64,000 nt of DNA from Diplolepis rosae. Its lineage: Eukaryota; Arthropoda; Insecta; Hymenoptera; Diplolepididae. Shown piece by piece: positions 21,891-31,539 of the stretch (its first letter is position 1; every line of letters starts with the position of its first letter). The notes under the pieces are model-generated. The model made no database searches, was not told the DNA's origin, and saw only the letters and a program-made list of their open reading frames with translations. The stretch lies in NCBI GenBank assembly GCA_030998225.1, contig JAPYXD010000419.1, forward strand, positions 124,001 to 188,000, given 5' to 3'. A program made the position numbers and the translations under genes.

Positions 21891-21941
21891 TTTTTTTTTT
21901 GAATAAAATTAAATACAGCTCTCCAAATTCTCCAAATAAAA

Positions 21942-22442
21942 AAAAACCGTTCAAACTTATACAGACATCAACCAAAGGTATGTTTGCCATACAACGTAAC
22001 AAACTTCACTAAATTGTCTAATATTTTTAAAGAATACAATATTTCAACTATTCCAGTCGTCAACAAAACTTTGAAATCAATAATAAAATTAGGTAAAGAC
22101 TCCACAAACAAATGGGAACAAACTAATATTGTATACAAATTTAATTGTAAAAATTGCACTGCGACTTATATTGGTGAATCTAAGAGAGCATTAAGAATTC
22201 GTATTAATGAACACAAAAATAAAAAAAACAGTGAATCCGAAGTCTGTGAACATCAATTGGAATTCAACCATGAATTTGATTGGGAAAATACCAAGATTGT
22301 TGCTTATGTCTCTGACTATCGAAAAAGATTAACATCAGAGATGATCCATATAAAATTTAATAAATTTAGTATAAATAAAAAAGAAGACATATTTACTTTG
22401 AATAGAATTTATTTTTCATTACTTAATAGATTAAATTCATGA
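21942..22442 (+). pseudogene. Penelope-like element: RT tail plus GIY-YIG endonuclease
   Basis: The open frame begins within the RT C-terminal linker (LPYNVTNFTKLSNIFKEYNI). It then shows NIVYKFNCKNCTATYIGESK: a CxxC pair directly before the YIG element, then RALRIRINEHKN with the catalytic Arg and the EH pair. The GIY-YIG domain, joined to RT, is diagnostic of endonuclease-plus Penelope-like elements and nicks target DNA. The frame stays open to TGA 22440-22442, but the RT itself is absent, so the gene is a 5'-truncated copy. Confidence 0.85.
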
Positions 22443-22762
22443 TAGCTTTCCAGCTGATGTCTGTTTACATTTCAAATTCTGTGTTTACAATAACTGTTGT
22501 CAATATTTTAAGTTAACTGTTTGAATGTAATAATTTAGTAGACAAAGTGTCGTCGACTCCATGACATCACGTAATTTTATTAAGTAAATCATGACTTTTA
22601 TTATAATTTTATTTTCTCGACATTACTCATCATGAGTTAAACTTCTTTTATAAAGGTAAAATTTTAACAATTTTGTGTATGTTCTGGATGTTAAGTTAAT
22701 TTAATGTTTATTTTTCTTGTGTGTGACAATTTTAATATTTGGTGTTTTTTTAATTTGATAAA

Positions 22763-22805
22763 GCCTGATGAGCTTGGCAAACCCATAGCCAACGAAATGT
22801 CGCAA
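22763..22805 (+). ncRNA. Hammerhead-ribozyme-like core (right arm)
   Basis: CTGATGAGCTTGG at 22765 and CGAAATGTCGC at 22793. Compared with the left arm, GAAAC has become GAAAT, which breaks the conserved C and may reduce activity. Confidence 0.55.
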
Positions 22806-22936
22806 CAATTTTGACACTATAAAGAGTTTTCTTCTTTATATTTGACCCTCATTGATCGTAAACCAGCATTCTTTATTAAAATAGTTAGTGGGTCTCATCT
22901 TGCTCCAGAGCTGGGGCGAAATGAGACATCACATTT

Positions 22937-23300
22937 TTAAGGCCATGGATCAACCATATCACGTGACCAAATTCCTGTAAAAGTTCGTGTAAGATAACTT
23001 TTTTCTTTTACAAAATATCTTCCTGAAAATTTGGAAAATACTACAGAACACGATAGAGAACGTCTGTCAACTTTGTATGAGTAAGAATTTTGCAAAAAAT
23101 TTTAGTTAACTGTAATTGTCGATAAGTTTTCGAATTTTGCTCAAAATTTTTACTAAAAAGAAGTTAACAGACGAGCTTTATTATCTTTTGTTACGTTTCC
23201 CAAATTATCAGAAAGATACATTGTAAATTAAAAAAGCTATCTTACATGAACGAATAAAAATATAATTTAGTCACGTGGTACGATTGATCCATGGCCTTAA
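22937..23300. mobile_element. MITE, TTAAGGCCATGG termini
   Basis: TTAA at both edges (22937-22940, 23297-23300) and terminal repeats of about 65 bp beginning GGCCATGGATCAA. A roughly 180-bp half copy lies at 20860-21050, on the other side of the Penelope dimer. No gene. Confidence 0.72.
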
Positions 23301-24392
23301 GGCAATTACTATTTTTGGAACACTTTGTCCTTCATTAAACTGATACATATATGAATGTTCAAATAATGTAAGGAACTACTTAAACCTTTAAAAACTACTA
23401 TAGATTGCAAATATTTATCGAAAATCATAAATATTCGCATCTCGCCCGGTCTCCCCTATCAAGAAAATATATTACCTCTTGTGAAAGGCAATTTACTCTT
23501 GCGAGCCTTTATCAAATAGAGTTTTGATTAAAACAAAATTTTGTTTTCTTAAACTAAAAAAACACTGACATCTTTCATATTTTGCTGTCGTAAAATGATT
23601 TTATAACTATTGACAAAGCACTTACACTGTACAAAATATCCACTAGATTTTATACCGATGGTCCTTGGCGATAATAGGACTATGGGTAAAAGTGGTGAAT
23701 TTCATAGAGATATTATAGATAGAGGAGACATGCCATAGGCCGCTCTGTAAGTGGCAACGTCAGTCTGCAAACTCAGTGAGAGCGAAAGAGAGAGACGATA
23801 GGAGGTTTTTTCTGTCATTGTCTACGCGTACCGCACTAGCATAGCACTAGCCTCGGCGTTAGCGAGAGAAAGCCTAACCCGAAATTCGCTCCTTCTCTTG
23901 CCCGAGCTGACAGGCTTCAGGCTGCACTGACCTCTATAATACACTGGATGCACAATGCCAATGGGAAAGTCCGCAAAGTCGTGTGCCCAATTGAAGGCTG
24001 AGCCGCCATCTTTACTTAGGTTGACTACAAAGAATGTTGCGGTAAATTCAAATATAGTAAAAGAGAAAAGTGTAAATATGAAAGTAACAATGTGAAATCC
24101 ATGGTTTTTTACCGGTATTAGTATTGATATTATACATAATTAAACTAAAGGAATGAAATTTATTAAATAATACTAAAATATAACTCGGTAATATTTATTA
24201 TTATGGTACATAATGCTGTATATATTTTAATAGGTATATGTATTTATTTCTTAACTATAATTAAATATAAATTTATTATAAATTTATCAAATATAGATTA
24301 CAGAATTCAAGAATATAATTATGTACCTGTATATTAACGGTTTTGAAAACTGAAAAAAAGCTCCATCCCCTCCTGTTTTAAAAAATGTTGAA

Positions 24393-24458
24393 TTACTCGA
24401 TCTTGTTGGCGTATTTCATCATACGTTTAAATTGCTCAGGAGTAATAATTTGCTCCAA
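24393..24458 (-). CDS. Exon-like segment, left palindrome arm
   Basis: Minus strand: splice-acceptor-like TTCTTTCAG, then 21 codons LEQIITPEQFKRMMKYANKI-E and TAA. The mirror arm differs by one residue (K for E). The peptide is charged and helical and not one I recognise; it could be the last exon of a gene carried by the element. Confidence 0.4.
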   Translation of the reverse strand: MEQIITPEQFKRMMKYANKIE

Positions 24459-25385
24459 CTGAAAGAAGTAATAGAAATAATTTTGAATATATACAAAAAT
24501 TATAAACTATTGTATTTTGGTCATTTACAAACATTTTAATTTATCAGAAAATAATAAAATTGGAAAAGAAACAAACCCTAAAATATAATTAATACTGAAT
24601 GCAGATATTACATGAAAATTAAGTATGTACATGCTGTGGCTAGCATGTTACTACTTAATAGAATCCAATTCTATAAAGACCTAAGTAATAATATAGAAGA
24701 TTATCACTAAATAGTACAAAACATCAGGTACGAAAGTACTTCACAAGCAGCAAATCACTTAATTAAAAATCACCAGAGTATCACAAACAAGAAGTTTTAA
24801 ATGTCAAAATAAAGTAGTGACTAATTCAACATCTTAATTTTTAAAATACATGCAAAAGTAATAAATAAACAATTCTTGAAAGAAAACAATGATTTTATTT
24901 ATTATTTTTTTATTATTTATTTATTATTTTGTTTATTATTGTAATTATTATTGATTTTTTTCTTTTCAGAATTGTCTATTAATTACTTTTGCATGTAGTT
25001 TAAAAAATAAGGTGTTGAATTAGTCACTACTTTAGTTTGACATTTAAAACTTCTTGTTTGTGATACTCTGGTGATTTTTAATTAAGTGATTTGCTGCTTG
25101 TGAAGTACTTTCGTACCTGATGTTTTGTACTATTTAGTGATAATCTTCTATATTATTACTTAGGTCTTTATAGAATTAGATTCTATTATTTAGTAACATA
25201 CTAGTCACAGCATGTACATATTTAATTTTCACGTAATATCTGCATCCAGTATTAATTATATTTCAGGGTTTGCTTCTTTTCCAATTTTATTATTTTCTAA
25301 TAAATTAAAATGTTCGTAAACGACCAAGATACAATAGTTTATAATTTTTGTATATATTTAAAATTATTTCTAATACTTCTTTCAG

Positions 25386-25451
25386 TTGAAGCAAATTATT
25401 ACTCCTGAGCAATTTAAACGTATGATGAAATACGCCAACAAGATCGAGTAA
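25386..25451 (+). CDS. Exon-like segment, right palindrome arm
   Basis: Acceptor TACTTCTTTCAG, then LKQIITPEQFKRMMKYANKI-E and stop at 25449-25451. Same as 24393-24458 in mirror orientation. Preservation of frame and acceptor in both arms suggests either recent duplication or selection. Confidence 0.4.
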   Translation: MKQIITPEQFKRMMKYANKIE

Positions 25452-26221
25452 TTCAACATTTTTTTAAACAGAAGGGGGTGGAGCTTTTTTCCAGTTTTCA
25501 AAACCGTTAATATACAGGTGCATAAGGGTTAAATTATGAAACGCGAATTAATTTATACGAAAAATAGCTATTATACGTGACTATTATTAATAGTTCACGT
25601 TCAGAACGTGAGATAATTTTTACACTACTCCAAGGTACGTTTACTTGTTGAATTCTGTAATCTATATTTGATAAATTTATAATAAATTTATATTTAATTA
25701 TAGTTAAGAAATAAATATATATGCCCATTTAAATATATACAACATTATATACCATAATAATAAATATTAACGAGTTATATTTTAGAATTATTCAATGAAT
25801 TTCATTTTATTAGTTTAATTATGGATACTATCAATACTAATACCGGTAAAAAAGCATGGATTTCATATTGTTTCTTTAATATTTACACTTTTCCCTTTTT
25901 ACTATATTTGAATTTACCACAACATTCTTTGTAATCAACCTAAGTGAAGATGACGGCTCATGGTGCATTTATAGGCACCGTGCGTGACTGCATCGCCATA
26001 GCATGAGTGAACTAAAGGAGGCTGTTCGAGAACTTTTACAATGTATTATAATGGGACTTAGTTATAAAAATGTTTATTATCAATAAAAAAACAAACAAAA
26101 AAACAATTTGATTCACTTTAAAATTCGATTGTTTTTCCTTGTGAAGCATTTGTGTGAAATCAGCAGTAAAAAGTAAGTATTTTCCATAATAAAAATGATA
26201 TAGAAACCAGTAAATATAAGG

Positions 26222-26858
26222 TTAAGGTAGTTGTCGTGCCAAAAATCAGTCTCTGGAAAAAGAAGTTTTTCTATTATTTCAAGACTGGAAACTCTTTTTA
26301 ATGAAAAAATTTAAAAATTACGAAAAATAATTTTTTAATAATGTTTTTTGTAATAGGATTTTTCCTTACTATCGCTTCTTACCAATTTTTTAAAAATGAT
26401 TGAAGTTTCTTAAATCATTGCTTATTTTTTCGGGGAAAATATTCTCTACAACTTGACAGTTTCCAATTTTTGAAAATAAATTCTTTAATGAATGAAATAA
26501 TTAAAAATCAATTTTCCAAAGCAAAATTTGTATAAACAAATTGCTGTATTTGATAATAATTGATTTATTTTCAAAAATTGGAAACGGTTAAGTTGTAGAG
26601 AATATTTCCCCCGAAAAAATAAGCTATGATTTAAGAAATTTCAATCATTTTCAGAAAATTGGTAAGAAGCGACAGTAAAGAAATATCCTATTATAAAAAA
26701 CATTATTAAAATATTATTTTTCGTAATTTTTAAATTTTTTCATTAAAAAGAGTGTCTTTTCTTACATATGTCATGGCTGATGATATAATTCTCAGTCTTG
26801 AAATCATAGAAAAACTTCTTTTTCCAGAGACTGTTTTTTGGCATGACGACTACCTTAA
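26222..26858. mobile_element. Fold-back MITE, TTAAGGTAGTTGTCG termini
   Basis: TTAA at both edges; arms of about 300 bp pair almost throughout (26226-26535 with 26545-26854). The right arm has an extra 50 bp or so near 26765-26800. Noncoding. Confidence 0.78.
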
Positions 26859-26970
26859 GTTAATGACAGATCAAAACAGACTAGAAAAATAATAAAGAAT
26901 TAAATTGTAATTTCATGATGACACTTTTAGGTACTTGTTGAGTAAATAGATATTAATTGTTTATTTTCAG

Positions 26971-27199
26971 ATTCAAATTCATCATGGATATAATTATTAA
27001 AACAGGTTTTCAATCAATTAAACATACAATAGAATTTCAACCACAAACGAAAATTAAAGGTAAAAATCTCGTTCTGGCAAAACACGTACGAGATGTCCAA
27101 GAGTTCCGTAGAAATAAGGAAAGTTATTTAATAAAATCTCGTATAATTCGACAAGCATCAGTTCATGCAACACCCTACAGTACCCACTTATTCCTTTGA
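26971..27199 (+). CDS. Unrecognised exon-like ORF in 1.48-kb element
   Basis: A good acceptor (TGTTTATTTTCAG, ending 26970) precedes the frame; the first ATG is 26984. It gives 71 residues, MDIIIKTGFQSIKHTIEFQP onward, rich in Lys/Arg and Ile, ending STHLFL before TGA. I see no catalytic motif. A basic accessory protein of the element is possible, but no family is recognised. Confidence 0.35.
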
Positions 27200-27671
27200 T
27201 TTATTTTCCATTTAGACGTTGGAAATTTATAAAATTTACACTCACTTTTCCTGCTTGTATTTTAACAATTCACAACACAACAACTTCGGTGGTTCATTTC
27301 AGCTATATTTTTTAAATTAAAACAAAATTTAGATTTGCACATGTATTTTGATTGCTCGGAAATATAAAACAGCCTCCTTTAACGCCTGAATTATCCACTG
27401 CGTGCGCTGGCGTCGATTTAACTCTCCCTACCATGACGTCGCACGGTGCCTATACCTCTGTCTGCCTGACCGGTGCGGACAAAAATACATAAGAGCAAAA
27501 AAGACAGACGTTTCCTTTTTGTCCAATTTTACACTGTCTGTCTCCTTTACTCTTATGTATTATCTATCCGCACCGGTCAGGCAGACAGAGGTATAAATGC
27601 ACCATCAGCCTTCAATGAAGCACACGATTTTGCATTGATTGTGCATCCAGTGTATTATAGAGATCAGTGAT

Positions 27672-29671
27672 ACCAATCTCTTATGGCCGTACTTAATTCA
27701 CAAAACACGAAATGAAGTTCAGCCAAGTACTTAGTTAGGAAACTTCCCGATGAGTGCACGTGTGTTCCCTGGGTGCAAAATGGCGGCATCCACGGTTTAT
27801 AAGCACCAGCCCCCTGAATCTTGCCACCAAATGCATAAGAAAAAAATTACGTGAAAGTTGACTGCCGCCGGTGGCGGCGCTGACCGTTCATAGGCCCTAT
27901 ATTCAAAAAAATGCATGGGAAAAAGCATAAAAATTTAATTTTCTCCTAATGAAAACTATTGTATTGCATTTTCTTATACATGATAATCATCTAATAAGAT
28001 CTTCATATTTTTTACAAAAATTTATTCTCTTCGAAAAGGTTAAGAAATTCACTTAAGGCAAAAATCTAATTTCCAAATTCTGGCGGGAATTGCATTATTT
28101 GGGTCATGTTCTTTATTTTATAATTGTTTTGCGTCAAATTTAAAGATCAATACTAATAATTAATGCCGTTATTATAAAATTTGATTATTTTTCATATTAT
28201 ATAACATATTACAATAAATACAATATAGTATATACATTATATATTACTACTGTAATTAAATCAAACTTTTTTAAGAATATAAACATTTCAAAAATACTGT
28301 TGGGAATTTGAACTAATAATTTTCTTAATATTGTACTATGAAATAAATTATTAATTAATGAAATATATTAAGAATATATTATTATAATATATTATAGTTC
28401 AAAGCAGTGAAATATGAGGTCTCTCATAAGTGCTCTGAAGAAATTTCTTTATCTACCAATATATTTTACTTATTTTTCTATTTATGTATATATAACATAT
28501 TTGATCAATTTTTCAATTTACTTTTTTTTTTTTATTTATCTGCGTTGTATTATTTTATTTTGAAATTCATTTTTCGTAAAATTATGAATTTAAGTTTCTA
28601 ATTTATATTACTTTAGGAATTCTATGTAATTCGGTAAAACTATAAGCATTAAAAAGTAAGGAATCTAAATTAACAAAAAATCTGAACTTATATTCTTTTT
28701 TAAAGTCCAAAACTTTATTCTAATAACAAAATTGTTAGAAATCAGAAATTTTTTTCCACTTCAAGACAATCCAATTTTAACAAGCTCACATTAACTTCAA
28801 TTCAAAATTTAAAAAAATATTCTTTCTCATCTCCTTTTTCTTTCAGTCACTTTCATTTATCTATTTTTTAACTTCTATCAGACAAAATGTTTGCAACTGA
28901 ATTTATTTGCGATAAGTATTTGAGAGACATTTATTGCGGTGCAAAAGAAATTCATTGCACTGGTAGATACAATTAATTAATATTGAGACATTAATCTTTT
29001 TTATATTATGTAGTTAATTATTAATATCTCTATCAAATAAAATGTTTTATTTTAAACTAATTAGGAAAATAAACAATATGTTCGACGTACTTACTCTTCC
29101 CAAAACTTTTACTCCATCGGGCGCATAGGTTAACCTTTCTTGAAGAATATCTTCTGGCTCAAAATGCTTTTCGCAAATCGCATGGCCTTCTTTTAATTCC
29201 ATATCATCCCGAAGGATAGCAATTTGCCACACTTTTATTACATTTTCATCCTTTGGTCCAATGAAAAAACGAACTTTATCGGAGCAAGACTTATACCCAA
29301 ATTTACACCCAAAATAGACACATTTCACCATTTTTTGCACCAATTTATATGAACATTTGTTTCTAGACTCGCGAACTTCATCTCAGTACCGTTTAAGAAC
29401 TCGAAAATTTGAAAATTTTCGGGGAAAAGCTTAAAAAACTACATTTTATAATGTGATTTTCGTGTAAGTCGGCCCAATGAACAGTTAGCGCCACCATGGC
29501 AGCCAGTTACAATTCATGTAATTTTCAACTCAGTGATGCAGGGGGCTGATAAGCACCGTGTATTGGGCTTCGCCATTTTGCACCAAGGGAACACACATGC
29601 CCTCATCGGGGAGTTATGTAACTATGTACTTGGTAGAACTTTATTTCGAAAATGGATATATGGAGATTGGT
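27672..29671. mobile_element. THAP-domain DNA transposon, non-autonomous
   Basis: Imperfect terminal repeats of about 200 bp (27672-27900 and 29461-29671; shared GCAAAATGGCG and CCCCGATGAG) enclose 2 kb with a THAP exon. THAP domains bind terminal repeats in P and Kolobok-type transposases. No DDE catalytic text is seen, so it needs a transposase in trans. Target duplications were not identified. Confidence 0.62.
29095..29331 (-). CDS. THAP zinc-finger first exon
   Basis: Start ATG 29331 gives MVKCVYFGC, the usual THAP N-terminus. Zinc ligands are C4 and C9, then C57 and H60 in AICEKHFEPEDI. The conserved Trp is in VIKVWQIAI and the following Pro is weak. The frame ends in phase 0 at a canonical donor (AGA|GTAAGT at 29094-29089), after 79 codons. 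The exon would provide DNA binding for a transposase encoded downstream, which is missing. Open frame and a good donor suggest relative youth. Confidence 0.75.
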
Positions 29672-29712
29672 CTCCTTATATCTAGTCTCCATGAAGTATA
29701 TTACGTGCCTAG

Positions 29713-29812
29713 GCTCACAATGAGGGCTATTGCGTGACGAGCGACAATGCTCGCAGGAGATCGAAGCCGAGGAGCGATCAGTCCTGCGAGCATTGTCGCG
29801 AGTCTCGTAATT
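29713..29812. repeat. GC-rich hairpin repeat
   Basis: CGACAATGCTCGCAGGA and its mirror TCCTGCGAGCATTGTCG flank about 40 bp. Likely a tiny MITE; GC content is far above that of the surroundings. Confidence 0.6.
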
Positions 29813-30084
29813 TCCCGAATTGTGTGCATTGGCACGTATTCTATTTTATGTGCCACCGGCGCGCAAACTCGTTTTTTCGCTATATTTAACAGTAGCGCAA
29901 TGTAGTATATTGCGCTACAGAGGAATGAAATGTAAAAATTGAATTGCGCATGCACCTATAGCCATGCAACGGAGAACAATCTTCTTCTTATTCTTCTTCG
30001 TACAGCGTTAGCACCTTACTGGCAAAGCCTTGTACATTTGAACTGCGCATGCGTCTATTAAAATCCATTACTACTACAGAAGAT

Positions 30085-30250
30085 CGATAAAATCAAAATT
30101 CTTATAAATACTAAAAGAATTTCTTTTTATTTCCTTCTATTAAAATTACCAATGCCAAAGAAGTGAGAAATTCACAAAAATTCTTAATAATATTTTCATT
30201 CTCGTTATCGTTCTCAGAGTAATGTAACCCACTTAGAACTCTATCTTCGT
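30085..30250. repeat. Dispersed repeat pair with 32000-32150
   Basis: AAATTCTTATAAATACTAAAAG...GTTCTCAGAGTAATGTAACC resembles 32000-32110 (AAATTCTCATAAATTCTAAAAG...GTTCTTAAAGTAATATAACC). Both are followed by GACTCAGAACTCT-like text. Family unknown, noncoding. Confidence 0.5.
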
Positions 30251-30362
30251 CTCGTAATTATTTCTGATAGCTCTGCCCACTTCACAGGTTGTACAAAGGG
30301 CCGACTTTGGTTTACTGCGCAAACGATAGCGTTAGAGATGGGATCGCCGTGAGTTACACTTA

Positions 30363-30520
30363 TGGTGCTTTTATACCTCTCCGGCTGCGAGCTGGCAAAT
30401 TCATTTACAGAAGTTGATTGGTACATTCTGTTAAATCCTGTTTGTCGAACAACGGAATGTGCCAATAAAGTTCTCTAAATCCATTTCTTGGCCCGCAGCC
30501 GGAGAGGTATAAAAGCACCA
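30363..30520. mobile_element. TGGTGC MITE, 158 bp
   Basis: Ends TGGTGCTTTTATACCTCTCC and mirror, flanked by TTA (30360-30362 and 30521-30523). Three-base TWA duplication points to PIF/Harbinger. Same family as 25961/27604. Confidence 0.72.
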
Positions 30521-30944
30521 TTAGAGTTCTTAAATTCTCGAGAATTTAAGTTCAAGTAGCATAACCGAGAATATTACAGAATTTGAAGAATATAAGAGAA
30601 TATAAAATAAATTTTGAGAATTTACGGTTTAAATAATTATTTATCAATATTTTGAGTACCTTTGTAGTTTAATAAGAGGCGCTCACTTATATAAATATAT
30701 TTTTATAAAGAAAAACCTAAGAACAGTTTTACTGTTAATATATTAGAATTGTATACTGTGGAAATTTGAGGTAAAGTAATTGCAATTTTAGTACAAAAAT
30801 GTAAGATTTCCACACATTAATACCTAATATTATATCCTTTTAGGTCTCGTTTTTCACTTTCTGATGCACAAATAAAATGCAAATACAAAGTTTAAGAGAT
30901 AATTTCATATTGCAATATTAAATCATTTCCATTGTTTAACACGT

Positions 30945-31526
30945 TTAAGGTATCCCTAGCGAACTGGCTGAACGGTAGCTTTACGCTGTACCGTAAAGCT
31001 ATCGTAAAGTAGCATTAAAACTCATGAATGAGGCAAAATAAACATTCAAAATGTTTTCGTCCTTATTCTACGTTGAAAATAACGTTAACTGGTAATTGAA
31101 ATATGCAATAATTTTATTTTTTTACGCCAAAAATTAAAAAAAAACATAATACCTCTCATTGAAGGCAATGCAGTGGTTCAGCTTTTGTGGAACTTCTCCG
31201 TTAAAGTTGACGATTGGTTGGAGTGGGACACAAATATACTTTCATCTCACTCTAACAAATATTCAATCCTGACGGTGAAGACATGGAAAGTGATGAACCA
31301 CTGCACTGCCTTGAATGACAGGTATCATGTTTTTTCCAATTTTTAGCCTAAATAAATAAAATTATTGCATATTTCAATTAGCAGTTAAGGTTATTTTCAA
31401 CGTAGAATAAGGATAAAAACATTTTGAATGTTTATTTTGCCTCATTCATGAGTTATAATGCTACTTTACGATAACTTTAAGATAGCTTTACGGTACAGCG
31501 TAAAGCTACCGTTCAGCCAGTTCGCT
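30945..31526. mobile_element. Fold-back MITE, (TTAAGG)TATCCCTAGCG termini
   Basis: Arms of about 230 bp: TATCCCTAGCGAACTGGCTG at 30951 and mirror ending CGCTAGGGA at 31524. TTAAGG is present only on the left. Inner phrases such as CAAAATAAACATTCAAAATG pair across the centre. An internal 10-bp tandem (GCTTTACG...CGTAAAGC) forms smaller hairpins within each arm. Confidence 0.72.
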
Positions 31527-31539
31527 AGGGACAGTACGA

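Larger units (their letters stand above)
21232..22879. mobile_element. Inverted dimer of a Penelope-like retroelement 3' end
   Basis: Arms 21232-21899 (minus) and 22222-22879 (plus) are near-perfect mirrors over 660 bp. Each has the end of a GIY-YIG endonuclease gene, a 3' region and a hammerhead-like core. The right copy extends further upstream in the gene (from about 21942). The left copy starts at a T run (21881-21900), as if priming had begun within the A-rich coding text. Head-to-head partial copies are a known arrangement for Penelope-like elements. Confidence 0.8.
25974..27450. mobile_element. 1.48-kb element with GGCACCGTGCG ends inside the MITE
   Basis: Ends GGCACCGTGCG and CGCACGGTGCC, flanked by TATA at 25970-25973 and 27451-27454. 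A second shared subterminal phrase, TAAAGGAGGCTGTT, occurs near both ends. It contains an unrecognised exon-like frame (26971-27199) and a TTAA MITE (26222-26858). Confidence 0.62.
25961..27604. mobile_element. TGGTGC MITE split by a second element
   Basis: Outer ends TGGTGCATTTATA (25961) and mirror TATAAATGCACCA (to 27604), flanked by TCA on each side (25958-25960, 27605-27607). The joined outer part is a palindromic MITE of about 170 bp whose right portion (27451-27604) is a hairpin with the phrase CTCTGTCTGCCTGACCGGTG. It is the same type as 30363-30520. Three-base duplications fit PIF/Harbinger-like elements. Confidence 0.68.
23665..27670. mobile_element. Long palindromic element, copy 1, interrupted
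   Basis: Left arm about 23665-24890 and right arm 24955-25960 plus 27608-27670 are mirror images. The right arm is broken by the insertion at 25961-27604. Outer text ATAGAGGAGACATGCCATAG and inner text ACATGCAAAAGTAATAAATA are shared. About 120 bp (25530-25640) are present only in the right arm. A 66-bp exon-like segment is kept in both arms. The centre (24890-24955) is AT repeats. A third partial copy is at 36971-37959. Confidence 0.78.

Noticed and set aside
22937..23300. piggyBac assignment of TTAA MITEs
   Set aside because: TTAA alone does not separate piggyBac from Kolobok and the ends do not read like typical piggyBac CCC starts; superfamily left open.
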